Below, piece after piece: positions 22,436 through 32,487 of a DNA stretch of 64,000 nucleotides (positions are counted from its first letter, which is position 1; every line of letters begins with the position of its first letter). The stretch is taken from NCBI GenBank assembly GCA_947495425.1, contig CANLYR010000005.1, forward strand, positions 1-64,000. The letters run 5' to 3'. The translations under genes were made by a program, and so were the position numbers. This DNA is from an uncultured Aquimarina sp. Its GTDB lineage: Bacteria; Bacteroidota; Bacteroidia; Flavobacteriales; Flavobacteriaceae. The notes beneath the pieces are model-generated. The model was given only the letters and a program-made list of their open reading frames with translations, ran no database searches and was not told the origin of the DNA.

Positions 22436-23383
22436 TTAAAAGCTCATAAATGGATATGTGGCTTGAAGTTGCTCTTTCTTACCCTCTAATTTTTTCAGAA
22501 ACGAAGCATGTTGCTTACTCGCTGGATTAAACGCTCTGTGAGTTAATCCTTTTTGAATTTCTTCGACCTCACGCATTGTTTTTTTAGCGTTTTCAGAAAT
22601 CCCTATTTCAGAAAAACGCTCCCAAATATATTGGATTGCCGTTATATTAGGATGAATCATATCTGTATCATAAAATCTGTAATCCCTAAGCTCATCCATC
22701 ATAATTTCATAGGAAGGAAAATACGCTACATGATCACTAGCTTCAATAACTTGATGCAGGGCAGTAATGAGATGAGATTTACTTCTGTTATTTTCTACAA
22801 ACCCATCTTTACTATGTCGCACAGGAGATACCGTAAAAATAAGCTCAATATCTGGATTAACACTTTTTATAAAGTGTATGCAATTATGAAGACATTGATT
22901 AATTTCTTTGATTGATAACAATGCTTTTGCAAACTCTTTTTGTGGAATTTTATGACAATTAGCCACAAACATATCCATAGATTTGAGGCGATATGCCCAG
23001 GCTGTCCCTAAAGTAATGAAAACATGTGTTGCTGAACGAAGTTTTTCTTTTGTGTATGCTAAGGCATTATTTAAGTCTGATAACAATTTTTTTGGATTGG
23101 AATTACTTAGCGAAGAATGTGCATCAAAACAATGCCAAAGTTCATTATGAAAAAACAAATCCGTCTCGGCATATATTTCTTCTTGAGTTGCCATCCACAA
23201 AAAAGTCTCGATAGCTTTAGGATGAAATAAAATCCCGAATGGATTGATGAGGTTTATAAACTTATAATATTCGAATTTTTCTCCAATATTCTCTGCAAAA
23301 CAAGAGCCCAGCATCAATACCTCAGACTCATAATCAATTCTTGACTGCCAAGATTGTAATGGTATTTTGGTTAGTAGATTCAT
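22436..23383 (-). CDS. GSCFA family protein
   Basis: This 315-aa protein has the signature LMLGSCFAENIGEKFEYYKF and later FITLGTAWAYRL and FTVSPVRHSKDGF, defining the GSCFA domain, an SGNH-hydrolase-like family. The Ser of GSCFA and the His/Asp near YDTDMIHPN fit a hydrolase catalytic arrangement. Substrate unknown. It ends 12 bp from the convergent phhA stop and lies downstream of alaS in the same direction, with a repeat-like gap. Confidence 0.85.
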   Translation of the reverse strand: MNLLTKIPLQSWQSRIDYESEVLMLGSCFAENIGEKFEYYKFINLINPFGILFHPKAIETFLWMATQEEIYAETDLFFHNELWHCFDAHSSLSNSNPKKLLSDLNNALAYTKEKLRSATHVFITLGTAWAYRLKSMDMFVANCHKIPQKEFAKALLSIKEINQCLHNCIHFIKSVNPDIELIFTVSPVRHSKDGFVENNRSKSHLITALHQVIEASDHVAYFPSYEIMMDELRDYRFYDTDMIHPNITAIQYIWERFSEIGISENAKKTMREVEEIQKGLTHRAFNPASKQHASFLKKLEGKKEQLQATYPFMSF

Positions 23384-23438
23384 AATCCCCTCATCCCAGC
23401 CCTCGCAACAAAAAGAGCTGGACTTTTGTTATTAAAAT

Positions 23439-26069
23439 TTATTTTACATATTGCTTTGCATTTTCTAACGCTTCCTCTATGCCATTGGGATTTTTACCTC
23501 CCGCTGTAGCAAAAAATGGTTGGCCGCCGCCGCCGCCTTGAATATATTTACCCAGTTCACGAACAATTTGCCCTGCATTTAATGCTTTCTCGGCAACTAA
23601 GTTTTTAGAGACATAACATGATAATAACGCTTTACCATTGTGTTCGGCTCCAAAAAGGACTAACACATTGTCGAGTTCTCCTCCCAATTCAAAAGACAAA
23701 TCTTTAATTCCTGCTGCATCCAAATCAACCTTTTTTGCTAAAAAATTAACTCCATTTACTTCTTCAAACGCTGTTTTAAGTTCGCCCTTCAGATTTTTTG
23801 CCTTGTCTTTAAGAAGTATTTCAATTTGTTTCTTAAGGCTCGTATTTTCTTCTTGCATGGCAGTAATCACTTTTACCGGATCATTGGTCTTAAGCACTGT
23901 TTTTACTTCGCCATATGCTTCTGATTGCGTAGTAAAATATTCTTTTGCAGCATCCCCTGTGATCGCTTCTATTCTTCGGATTCCAGCTGCAATTGCACTT
24001 TCAGATGTGATTTTAAAGTGCCATATGTTACTTGTATTCTTAACATGTGTGCCCCCACACAACTCCATAGATTCTCCAAAACGAATAGCTCTTACAGAAT
24101 CCCCGTATTTTTCTCCAAATAGCGCGATTGCTCCTTCTTTGATTGCTTGATTGTAGGAAATATTACGTTGTTCTTCTAATGGAAGGCTCTCTCGAATCCT
24201 GGCGTTTACAAAATTCTCGACTTCTTTTAACTCTTCTGAGGTTACTTTTGCAAAATGAGAGAAATCAAAACGTAAACTACCGCTATGTACCATCGATCCC
24301 TTTTGCTCTACATGAGTTCCTAAAATAGCTCGTAGTGCTTGGTGCATGAGATGTGTTGCCGTATGATTTGATGCCGATCTAGAACGTTGTTTTGCATCTA
24401 CTACCGCGGTTAATGTCTCATTAATATGCTTTGGTAAGTTTTTTGTGAAGTGAATGATTAGATTATTTTCTTTTTTGGTATCAATTATATAAACAACATC
24501 ACCATTAGGAACTTCCAGATATCCTTTATCTCCGACTTGACCTCCTCCTTCAGGATAAAAAGGTGTCTTGTCAAAAACCAGTTGATATAGTTCTCCATCT
24601 TTCTTACTATTTACTTTTCGATATCTGGTAACCTTTACTGTAGCAGAGAGGTTATCGTATCCAATAAATTCTTCTGATTCATTATCTAATAATACGTTCC
24701 AGTCTCCGGTTGAAACTTGAGAAGCTGCTCGAGATCTTTCTTTTTGTTTTTGAAGTTCGGTCTCAAAACCTTTTTCATCTAACGTATATCCTTGCTCACT
24801 TAAGATCAATGCAGTCAGGTCAATAGGGAAACCAAAGGTATCATATAACTCAAAAGCTTTTTCTCCAGAAACCACTTCTCCTTTTGTGTTTTTGATCACT
24901 GTATCCAAAAGGGTTAATCCTTGATCCAATGTTCTTAAAAAAGAGTGTTCTTCTTCTTTGATCACATTAATGATCAGGTTTTTTTGAGCTTTTAATTCTG
25001 GAAATGCATCACTCATTTGTTTACTTAGTGTTTCTACCAATTTATAAATAAAAGGTTCTTTGGTATTCAAAAAAGTAAACCCATATCGGATTGCTCTACG
25101 TAAAATCCTTCTAATCACATATCCTGCTCCTGTATTGCTGGGCAATTGCCCGTCTGCAATTGAAAAAGAAACTGCTCTTACATGGTCTGCAATCACACGA
25201 ATGGCAACACTCACTTTACCATTTTCATCAGTCGGCTTACTATTTTTATTATACGTAGCGTTGGTGATTGTCTCGATTTCTCGTATTAGTGGAGTAAATA
25301 CATCGGTATCATAATTCGATTTAACACCTTGCAAAGCCATACACAATCGCTCAAAACCCATACCTGTATCTACATGCTGTGCAGGTAATTTTTCTAAGGA
25401 GCCATTAGCTTTTCTATTATACTGCATAAAAACCAGATTCCAGATTTCTACGACCAGCGGGTGATCTTGATTGACTAGTGTTCTCCCTGAAGTTTTGGCC
25501 TTTTCTTCTTCTGATCTAAGGTCTACATGAATTTCGGAACAAGGTCCACAAGGTCCCTGATCTCCCATTTCCCAGAAGTTATCCTTCTTGTTGCCCATGA
25601 TGATACGATCCTCGGGAACAATATGCTTCCATAAATCATAGGCTTCTTGATCCATCTCCAGTTTTTCATCCTTAGCACCTTCAAAAACCGAAACATATAA
25701 TATATCTTTATCGATACCATAAACCTCAGTCAATAATTCCCAGGCCCAATGTATGGCTTCTTTTTTGAAGTAATCTCCAAAACTCCAGTTCCCAAGCATT
25801 TCAAACATGGTATGGTGATAGGTATCCATCCCTACCTCTTCTAGATCGTTGTGCTTACCACTTACCCTTAAACATTTTTGAGTATCTGTGATACGGTTGT
25901 TCTTTGGAGTACCATTACCTAAAAAGAATTCTTTAAACTGGTTCATCCCTGCATTGGTAAACATCAACGTAGGATCATCTTTGATTACCATTGGAGCTGA
26001 TGCTACGACACTATGTTTTTTTGACTTAAAAAACTCTAAAAACTGACTTCTGATTTCTTGGGATTTCAC
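23439..26069 (-). CDS. alaS: Alanyl-tRNA synthetase
   Basis: This 876-aa class II synthetase charges tRNA-Ala. Motifs visible: [47 protein letters not shown], the editing-domain zinc-site [12 protein letters not shown] and the distal CGGTHV. The C-Ala domain ends [15 protein letters not shown]. Length is normal. Confidence 0.97.
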   Translation of the reverse strand: MKSQEIRSQFLEFFKSKKHSVVASAPMVIKDDPTLMFTNAGMNQFKEFFLGNGTPKNNRITDTQKCLRVSGKHNDLEEVGMDTYHHTMFEMLGNWSFGDYFKKEAIHWAWELLTEVYGIDKDILYVSVFEGAKDEKLEMDQEAYDLWKHIVPEDRIIMGNKKDNFWEMGDQGPCGPCSEIHVDLRSEEEKAKTSGRTLVNQDHPLVVEIWNLVFMQYNRKANGSLEKLPAQHVDTGMGFERLCMALQGVKSNYDTDVFTPLIREIETITNATYNKNSKPTDENGKVSVAIRVIADHVRAVSFSIADGQLPSNTGAGYVIRRILRRAIRYGFTFLNTKEPFIYKLVETLSKQMSDAFPELKAQKNLIINVIKEEEHSFLRTLDQGLTLLDTVIKNTKGEVVSGEKAFELYDTFGFPIDLTALILSEQGYTLDEKGFETELQKQKERSRAASQVSTGDWNVLLDNESEEFIGYDNLSATVKVTRYRKVNSKKDGELYQLVFDKTPFYPEGGGQVGDKGYLEVPNGDVVYIIDTKKENNLIIHFTKNLPKHINETLTAVVDAKQRSRSASNHTATHLMHQALRAILGTHVEQKGSMVHSGSLRFDFSHFAKVTSEELKEVENFVNARIRESLPLEEQRNISYNQAIKEGAIALFGEKYGDSVRAIRFGESMELCGGTHVKNTSNIWHFKITSESAIAAGIRRIEAITGDAAKEYFTTQSEAYGEVKTVLKTNDPVKVITAMQEENTSLKKQIEILLKDKAKNLKGELKTAFEEVNGVNFLAKKVDLDAAGIKDLSFELGGELDNVLVLFGAEHNGKALLSCYVSKNLVAEKALNAGQIVRELGKYIQGGGGGQPFFATAGGKNPNGIEEALENAKQYVK

Positions 26070-26391
26070 AATTTAAATTTTATTGATTATTTCAAAACGA
26101 ATCATTAATACTATTAAAATAGCCGGCTAACTTTATATACCTTCTTCTATCAAGAGATTTGTAAGCTTACTAACACTCATTTTATGAATTCTTAAATTAA
26201 TAGTTTCCATAGTAACAACGTTTACCATAGGTGTTAGTATAGTTTCACATACATTTTTCGAAAAAAATAACATCTTGATATTTGTCAGTTTTTTCTGCAC
26301 TTTACAACATTTTACTATATTTGTTGCGATATCTTTACTTTTTGTGAGTTCATTTTGGTTGATATCCTGCAAAAATAGCATATTTTAGATT
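26070..26391. other. Divergent intergenic region between alaS and the M23 peptidase
   Basis: About 320 bp with no convincing gene. The 82-codon minus-strand frame inside it has a Cys/Lys/Asn-rich composition and no recognisable domain. TATATTTG at 26316-26323 matches the Bacteroidota -7 consensus for the plus-strand peptidase gene 69 bp downstream, without a good -33 element. Confidence 0.45.
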
Positions 26392-27369
26392 ATGTCAAAG
26401 GTTAAATATTACTATGATAGTGAGACGCTTTCTTATCGCAAAATAGAGCAAAAGAAAGGGCGTAAATTTGGTATCGCTGCATTGGGAGTAGTGGGTACTT
26501 TTTTAGCGGGTTTTGTACTGCTTCTCATATATCTTAATATCCCACAATTAGAAACTCCTAAAGAAAAAGCATACAGAAGAGAGCTTGAGAATATGCAGTT
26601 TCAGTATGACTTAATGAACAAAAGACTGAGTCGTGATGAAGAAATCCTAAAAGAAATTGCAGAGCGAGACGATAATATCTACCGTCTCTATTTTGGTGCA
26701 AACCCAATTCCTGAAGAATTACGTAACGCTGGATTTGGCGGAGTAAATAGATATAAAAACCTTCAGGGGTATGATAATTCTAATTTGATTATCGAAAGTA
26801 GTGAGCGTATTGATAAACTAACCAAACAAATTGTAGTACAATCTAAATCTCTTGATGAGATTGCTGATCTTGCTGAACAGAAAGAAGAATTACTAGCTAC
26901 GATACCCGCGATACAACCCATACGAAATTCTGATCTAAAACGGATGGCATCCGGTTATGGTTGGAGAAGTGATCCATTTACAAAGGCAAGAAAGTTTCAT
27001 TATGGCATGGATTTCTCTGCTCCAACAGGAACCCCTGTGTATGCATCGGGTAATGGTGTTGTAAAAAGAGCCGATGCAAATTCTACAGGATACGGAAGAC
27101 ATATCCGTATCGACCATGGTTTTAACTACATGAGTTTGTATGCGCACTTAAGCAAGTATAATGTGAAGAAAGGGCAAAAAGTGAAACGCGGAGATGTTAT
27201 TGGTTATGTAGGAAATACCGGTAGATCTGTTGCTCCTCACTTACATTATGAAATTTTCAAGGATGGGGAAAAAATTAATCCAAGAAATTTCTATTACGGG
27301 AGTTTGACACCCAAAGAATTTGCCGAAATGCTCAAGGCATCCAATCTAATTAATGAAACCTTAGACTAA
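26392..27369 (+). CDS. M23 family metallopeptidase, membrane anchored
   Basis: This 325-aa peptidoglycan endopeptidase has a transmembrane helix (about 25-48, GIAALGVVGTFLAGFVLLLIY), a coiled-coil segment (55-170) and a LytM domain with zinc ligands in FHYGMDFSAPTGTPVYASG and APHLHYEIFKDG. It heads a tight plus-strand series with the CapA-like gene (6-bp gap). It probably acts in cell-wall remodelling. The same series of M23, CapA-like, MerR and LemA genes is seen as a compact group here. Confidence 0.9.
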   Translation: MSKVKYYYDSETLSYRKIEQKKGRKFGIAALGVVGTFLAGFVLLLIYLNIPQLETPKEKAYRRELENMQFQYDLMNKRLSRDEEILKEIAERDDNIYRLYFGANPIPEELRNAGFGGVNRYKNLQGYDNSNLIIESSERIDKLTKQIVVQSKSLDEIADLAEQKEELLATIPAIQPIRNSDLKRMASGYGWRSDPFTKARKFHYGMDFSAPTGTPVYASGNGVVKRADANSTGYGRHIRIDHGFNYMSLYAHLSKYNVKKGQKVKRGDVIGYVGNTGRSVAPHLHYEIFKDGEKINPRNFYYGSLTPKEFAEMLKASNLINETLD

Positions 27370-27375
27370 ATATCG

Positions 27376-28482
27376 ATGCGTAAATTCTTTCTTTTTGCTA
27401 TTATTTTTGGTTTAAGTTATACCATGCAAGGCCAAAAATATTCAAAAGAAGTGCTTGATTCGATGTATGTCATCGTAAAAAACACACAGTTAAAATTAGA
27501 AAAATCCAAGCGGATAACAATAATGGCTGTTGGGGATATCATGATGGGAACCAATTTCCCTAATGACAGCTACCTACCTCCAAAAGGCAAAGGTCCATTT
27601 GATGATGTTAATAGCATTTTAAAACAGGCCGATATCCTTTTCGGAAATTTGGAAGGCACACTTACTGATGAAGGTGAAAATGCCAAACGATGCTCGGATC
27701 CCTCAAAATGCTATTCTTTCAGATCTCCAGAATCCTTTGGCAACTATCTTGAAGAAACAGGATTTGATGTGATGAGTATTGCCAATAATCATATTGGTGA
27801 TTTTGGAGAAATTGGCATCAAAAATACGTCAAAAACATTAAAGAAACATAAGATCGCTTATGCTGGAGTATTTGCAAAACCTTCTGCAGTTTTTGAGAAA
27901 AATGGTATTACCTATGGATTTTGTGCTTTTGCTCCTAATAAGGATTGCATAAAAATTCATAATTTAACCAATGCAAAAGAAATTGTACAAGAACTTAAAC
28001 AAAAAGCAGATATTGTGATTGTTTCTTTTCATGGTGGAGCCGAAGGAACAAAACACACTCATGTTCCTAGAAAAACAGAGCGTTTTTATGGAGAAGACCG
28101 AGGGGATGTGTACCGCTTTGCACATACTGTAATTGATGCAGGAGCTGATATCGTTTTAGGGCATGGCCCACACGTATCCAGGGCCTTTGAAGTATATCAA
28201 AATAAATTTATCGCTTACAGTTTGGGTAATTTTTGCACCTATTCTAGATTTAATTTAACTGGAATTAAAGGATATGCTCCTATCGCTGAAATAGAAATTG
28301 ATACCGATGGAAATTTTATTAAGGGCACCCTTCATTCTGCAAAACAGATTGATGAAATTTATCCTTTTATAGACGAAAAGAAAAGGGCCCTGAAAGAAAT
28401 CCAAAAACTTACTCAGGAAGATTTTCCTGAGAGCAAGCTTATTTTTGAAGAAGACGGAAGTTTTACACAACAAAAAGAATAA
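27376..28482 (+). CDS. CapA family protein (PGA-synthesis-like metallophosphatase fold)
   Basis: This 368-aa protein has an N-terminal signal-like segment (KFFLFAIIFGLSYTMQGQ). The CapA/PGA_cap domain follows: MAVGDIMMGTNFP, DILFGNLEGTLT, ANNHIGDFGEIGI, VSFHGGAEGT and VLGHGPHVSRAFEVY. The Asp/His/Asn motifs match calcineurin-like phosphoesterases. CapA proteins take part in poly-gamma-glutamate or envelope polymer handling. The exact substrate is unknown. The MerR gene starts 3 bp later. Confidence 0.87.
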   Translation: MRKFFLFAIIFGLSYTMQGQKYSKEVLDSMYVIVKNTQLKLEKSKRITIMAVGDIMMGTNFPNDSYLPPKGKGPFDDVNSILKQADILFGNLEGTLTDEGENAKRCSDPSKCYSFRSPESFGNYLEETGFDVMSIANNHIGDFGEIGIKNTSKTLKKHKIAYAGVFAKPSAVFEKNGITYGFCAFAPNKDCIKIHNLTNAKEIVQELKQKADIVIVSFHGGAEGTKHTHVPRKTERFYGEDRGDVYRFAHTVIDAGADIVLGHGPHVSRAFEVYQNKFIAYSLGNFCTYSRFNLTGIKGYAPIAEIEIDTDGNFIKGTLHSAKQIDEIYPFIDEKKRALKEIQKLTQEDFPESKLIFEEDGSFTQQKE

Positions 28483-28485
28483 TAT

Positions 28486-28815
28486 ATGTATGTAGACTTG
28501 CCAAAAAAAATGTACTATGGTATCGGTGAAGTTGCCGAAGCATTTGATGTAAACACCTCATTGATTCGCTTTTGGGAAAAAGAATTTGATATTCTAAAGC
28601 CTAAGAAAAATGCTAAAGGCAATCGAAAATTTACCCCCGAAGACATCAAAAATTTAGAATTGATCTATCACTTGGTAAAAGAACGTGGCTTTACTCTCGA
28701 AGGTGCCAAAATTCATCTCAAAGAACAGAAACATGAAGCTTTGGATAGTTTTGATATCATTCGGAAACTAGAATCTATAAAAGGACAACTACTTAAAATA
28801 AAAGAACAACTTTAA
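28486..28815 (+). CDS. MerR family transcriptional regulator
   Basis: This 109-aa protein carries a MerR winged helix at the N-terminus: MYYGIGEVAEAFDVNTSLIRFWEKEFDILKPKKN and RKFTPEDIKNLELIYHLVKERGFTLEGAK. A short C-terminal helix may dimerise. No effector-binding cysteines are visible. It is common in Bacteroidota next to LemA and peptidase genes, but its targets are unknown. Confidence 0.88.
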   Translation: MYVDLPKKMYYGIGEVAEAFDVNTSLIRFWEKEFDILKPKKNAKGNRKFTPEDIKNLELIYHLVKERGFTLEGAKIHLKEQKHEALDSFDIIRKLESIKGQLLKIKEQL

Positions 28816-28839
28816 ACCCATACTGGGTAACTAATTATT

Positions 28840-29448
28840 TTGGTTATGAAAAAAATTTTAATTCCAATACTAGTACTAATTGTTATAATCGGCATTTTGT
28901 ATACCGTTTTTGCTGGTAGATACAATACTGCCATCGTATTACAAGAAGATGCCAAAACCGCATGGTCTAATGTCGAAAGTGCTTATCAAAGACGTAGTGA
29001 TCTTATCGGTAATCTAGTAAAAACAGTACAAGGTGCAGCTGATTTTGAGCGTACAACGCTGAAAGAAGTAATTGACGCAAGAGCTAAAGCTACTTCGGTA
29101 AATATTGATCCTAGTAATATCACGCCGGATCAAATGGCTCAGTTTCAGCAAGCTCAAGGAGGACTCACCTCTGCTCTGTCGAGATTATTGGTTACTGTAG
29201 AACGATATCCTGATTTAAAATCAAATCAAAACTTCCTGAATTTACAAACACAGCTTGAAGGAACAGAAAATCGTATTAATGTAGAACGTAATCGATATAA
29301 TGAAAACGTAGGTGAATTTAATAAATTTATTAAAAAGTTTCCAAACAATATTATTTTAGGTCTTTTTGATAGTTTTGATGAAATGGCAAGGTTTAAGGCT
29401 GAAGAAGGCACTGAGAAAGCACCTGATGTAGATTTTGAATTCAAATAG
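28840..29448 (+). CDS. LemA family protein
   Basis: This 202-aa protein has an N-terminal membrane helix (ILIPILVLIVIIGILYTVFAG) followed by an all-helical LemA domain: NTAIVLQEDAKTAWSNVESAYQRRSDLIGNLVKTVQG and VERYPDLKSNQNFLNLQTQLEGTENRI. LemA proteins are envelope helix bundles of poorly known function, often paired with TPM-domain proteins, as seen here. Confidence 0.93.
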   Translation: MVMKKILIPILVLIVIIGILYTVFAGRYNTAIVLQEDAKTAWSNVESAYQRRSDLIGNLVKTVQGAADFERTTLKEVIDARAKATSVNIDPSNITPDQMAQFQQAQGGLTSALSRLLVTVERYPDLKSNQNFLNLQTQLEGTENRINVERNRYNENVGEFNKFIKKFPNNIILGLFDSFDEMARFKAEEGTEKAPDVDFEFK

Positions 29449-29461
29449 AAATATAAACAAG

Positions 29462-29481
29462 ATCCCGCTCTCCAGCGGGAT
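29462..29481 (+). terminator. Hairpin between lemA and the TPM genes
   Basis: ATCCCGCT-CTCC-AGCGGGAT has perfect 8-bp arms and is followed by TTGTTC. It could be a weak terminator or attenuator, or one of the dispersed hairpin repeats, since the same gene series continues 61 bp later. Confidence 0.5.
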
Positions 29482-29542
29482 TTGTTCAATTAATCATTAT
29501 GGGAAATCTTCTGTTTAGATTTTCAAAATAACGTTTCACTAC

Positions 29543-29980
29543 ATGTCAAAAGTTGAAGATTTTCTCACCGCAGCACAAGAACAGGAAATTGTGGCAGCCA
29601 TAAGAAGTGCAGAAAAAACTACTTCAGGAGAAATACGGGTACATATAGAAAAGCATACGGATCTTGATGTGCTAGAAAGAACATATGAACTTTTCCATTT
29701 CCTTAAAATGGACAATACCATACAGCGTAATGGGGTATTGATCTATGTCGCAGTAGAAGATAAAAGTTTTGCTATTTATGGCGATCAAGGAATTAATGCT
29801 GTAGTTCCTGAAAATTTTTGGAAAAGCACCCGGGACATTATCCTGAATAAATTCAAAGAAGGAGATTTCACACAAGGATTAGTTGATGGCATTCTTGTTG
29901 CTGGTGAGCAATTACAACACTATTTTCCTTGGGATCACGGTGACATCAATGAACTTTCAGACGAAATATCAAAAGGATAA
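29543..29980 (+). CDS. TPM domain-containing protein (short form)
   Basis: This 145-aa protein has a TPM_phosphatase domain: LTAAQEQEIVAAIRSAEKTTSGEIRVHIEKH and FWKSTRDIILNKFKEGDFTQGLVDGI. No signal peptide is visible. The next TPM gene begins immediately after its stop. TPM proteins are linked to membrane integrity and, in plants, photosystem repair; the bacterial role is unclear. Confidence 0.88.
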   Translation: MSKVEDFLTAAQEQEIVAAIRSAEKTTSGEIRVHIEKHTDLDVLERTYELFHFLKMDNTIQRNGVLIYVAVEDKSFAIYGDQGINAVVPENFWKSTRDIILNKFKEGDFTQGLVDGILVAGEQLQHYFPWDHGDINELSDEISKG

Positions 29981-30784
29981 ATGAAAACTACAAAACATTT
30001 CGTATTCTCAATACTTCTTTTTCTAGGAGTCTTCTATTTATCGTTATATACTGTATATTCTCAAAGAGAAATTCCGGCCAAACCTAAAGCACAGACAGCA
30101 GTGTATGATCAGGCAAAAATACTTTCTGTATCTAATGCCAAAAGTCTAGAGCAAAAATTAATTCGATATGCCGATACCACCTCTACACAAATTGTAGTGG
30201 CTACTATTATCTCCTTACAAGGTGAAAATATCGGATTATATGCTGCAGAATGGGCTCATGAATGGGGAATCGGACAGAAAAAAGAAGATAATGGGGTTTT
30301 AGTTTTGGTTGCCAAAAACGATAGAAAAATCTGGATTGCTACCGGGTATGGTGTAGAAGAAAAGCTAACTGACTTCACTTCTAAAACCATTATTGATGAA
30401 ATTATCACACCCGCATTTAAAAAAGGTGATTTTTATACGGGTTTAGACAAAGGAACAGATGCCATTATTGAAGTTATGGCCGGCACATTTGAAGGAAGCA
30501 GGAAAAGTAATAAAGACATCCCTATAGGGCAATTAATTCTATTATTGGTCTTCTTCATTATTATTGTAAAGGCATTTTCTAAAAGCAATCATGGAAATGA
30601 CGGTAGAGGTAACCGCGGAAATCGATCCAGAAGAGGCGGTCTGCTAGAAGCGATCATATTAAGCAATATGGGACGAGGAAGTTATGGTGGAGGATCTAGT
30701 AGTGGTGGATTTGGCGGTGGTGGATTTGGCGGAGGCTTCGGTGGTGGTGGTTTTGGTGGTGGCGGTGCCGGTGGGAGTTGGTAG
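29981..30784 (+). CDS. TPM domain-containing membrane protein with Gly-rich tail
   Basis: This 267-aa protein has a signal peptide (VFSILLFLGVFYLSLYTVYS), a TPM domain at about 40-170 (VYDQAKILSVSNAKSLEQ, AAEWAHEWGIGQKKEDNGVLVLVA, TGYGVEEKLTD), a transmembrane helix (QLILLLVFFIIIVKAF) and a C-terminal run of Gly/Ser repeats (GGGFGGGFGGGG). The tail resembles YgcG-type proteins. Confidence 0.9.
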   Translation: MKTTKHFVFSILLFLGVFYLSLYTVYSQREIPAKPKAQTAVYDQAKILSVSNAKSLEQKLIRYADTTSTQIVVATIISLQGENIGLYAAEWAHEWGIGQKKEDNGVLVLVAKNDRKIWIATGYGVEEKLTDFTSKTIIDEIITPAFKKGDFYTGLDKGTDAIIEVMAGTFEGSRKSNKDIPIGQLILLLVFFIIIVKAFSKSNHGNDGRGNRGNRSRRGGLLEAIILSNMGRGSYGGGSSSGGFGGGGFGGGFGGGGFGGGGAGGSW

Positions 30785-30893
30785 CGTTAGTTTGTAGTAA
30801 TTAAATCTCTTCAAATTTGAAATACCATAGAAATACTGATTATACGATAAGATGAATAATGGGAAAATAAAATGAAGCAGGTTAGTTTATAGG

Positions 30894-32036
30894 CTACTTC
30901 ACTTTATGCGGATAGCCTGCGTGGCGATTTTGGAATCTTAGAATAGTGTCTTTAACAATAACACCTTTATCAACATTGATAGCATTTTTGATCGTCTTAT
31001 TTTCGTTCCAGCTTTTGCGACCGGATATTACAGAGGGTAAGTGTACAATTAAAGCGGCAGAAATGGATCTGGAAGCACTGTCCCAAAAATAACTTGGTGT
31101 ATGATCTACAGCATAGTAATCAATTTTATCAATTGCTATAATTGGATTTTTAAAAGTGGTAGGTTTTGCAAAATAAAATCCCATACCTTCATCACAACTC
31201 ACATCTATAATTAGTGTACCAGGTTTAAGCATAGATTTTTCATTCTCTTTTACATAATCAATCGGGTCATCTGTATCTTGATAGGTTCCATTAATTATTA
31301 TTTCAGATTCATTTATTAACTCCAATAACGGTCGTTCTGAGCCGTCATGTTCTACAACGATCAAGCGAGCCTCATTCTCATTTCCTTTTCTAAGTCTAGT
31401 ATAGTGTACATCTAAGACTTCTTCTCTAACCTCATGATCTGGTCGTTGAATACAAATGGTAATATCTCTAAAACCATGTGCTTTTAAGGCGTAAATGGCA
31501 CCTCTACTTACCGCACCAAAACTAAAAATGATTACTTTTCGTTGGTTCCCATAATGACCATCTATTCCTTTTAATTGAAGTGCGTGTATAACCGCGCTAT
31601 ATCCTGCCATTTCATTATTTTTATAAAAAGTATGCCTTCCCATTTGTCCATTAGGATGCCACACATACATATCTTCAAAAGCAATCAAGGTTAATTTTTT
31701 ATCTATCGCTGTTTGTGTAATTTGCATTTGTTGAGCACAATGAGGATAGCCCCAAATAATGCCCCCATCTTTTAGCTCTTCTAAATCAGATAAAATAGGT
31801 TTGGCAATAATAACAGAACCAATATCAGATAATATTTCGCTTCGTGTAGCGATTCCACCTGTCAAGTCACTAATTTTTTCATCTTTTATATTGAATGGCC
31901 TCCCATAACCTTTCTCAAAAATAAGTTGTCTGCGAATGTGTTCTGGAAGTCTTTTTAAATGTTCTGGATGAATAGGCACACGCCTTTCATCTTCTTTTTT
32001 TGAAGTTCCAATAACACCCATTTTAAAAAAAGTCAT
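30894..32036 (-). CDS. Alanine dehydrogenase/PNT family oxidoreductase (possible N5-(carboxyethyl)ornithine synthase)
   Basis: The ~380-aa protein has an AlaDH/PNT N-terminal domain (GTSKKEDERRVPIHPEHLKRLPEHI, HCAQQMQITQTAID) and a Rossmann domain (KVIIFSFGAVSRGAIYALKAHGF). The later PGTLIIDVSCDEGMGFYFA and IAIDKIDYYAVDHTPSYFWDSAS segments fit the family of amino acid dehydrogenases that includes alanine dehydrogenase, saccharopine-type and carboxyethylornithine synthase. I lean to the last because of the DHTPSYFWDSAS end, but cannot decide the substrate. Starts at 32036 (MTFFKMGVIG) or 32021 are possible; the longer frame has no support. Confidence 0.7.
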   Translation of the reverse strand: MTFFKMGVIGTSKKEDERRVPIHPEHLKRLPEHIRRQLIFEKGYGRPFNIKDEKISDLTGGIATRSEILSDIGSVIIAKPILSDLEELKDGGIIWGYPHCAQQMQITQTAIDKKLTLIAFEDMYVWHPNGQMGRHTFYKNNEMAGYSAVIHALQLKGIDGHYGNQRKVIIFSFGAVSRGAIYALKAHGFRDITICIQRPDHEVREEVLDVHYTRLRKGNENEARLIVVEHDGSERPLLELINESEIIINGTYQDTDDPIDYVKENEKSMLKPGTLIIDVSCDEGMGFYFAKPTTFKNPIIAIDKIDYYAVDHTPSYFWDSASRSISAALIVHLPSVISGRKSWNENKTIKNAINVDKGVIVKDTILRFQNRHAGYPHKVK

Positions 32037-32487
32037 ATTTTTTTGAATTGAAACGAATTGCAGAGTAATGACATTAGCAAAGCGTAAGATTAAAACCACT
32101 ATTAGATAGGTACTCACTAGCAATCAGGCATTAAATTGACTACTAGAATTTTATTAATCAAAACAAGAGCTTAAAAAAAGAAAAACTAAGCAATTCGCTA
32201 AAAAAGTGCGAAGGAATAATTAATATCAATAAATAAGTAATACTCTGATAAAGATACTTTTTTAAAACCTATTATGAGTATAATACCAAAGTAATATCTA
32301 TCAACATATTTAATAGAAAATCTTAGTCTTAGAATTAGAAAAATTTAATACACATTTTGAAAGCGAGATGCCAGAATAAAAATTACTTTTAATACCACAC
32401 AAATCCCATGAATGATTAAGGCAAGTACTTGAATATATTATCTAAAGCGAAATTTTAGCTATATCGAAGATAAGTAAATAATCAAAT
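32037..32487. other. Intergenic region with nothing recognised
   Basis: About 450 AT-rich bases between two minus-strand genes. I saw no gene, RNA or strong hairpin. It presumably carries the promoter of the dehydrogenase gene. Confidence 0.4.

Noticed and set aside
26133..26381. 82-codon minus-strand frame upstream of alaS
   Set aside because: It has unusual composition and no recognisable domain, and lies in a divergent promoter region, so it is probably chance.
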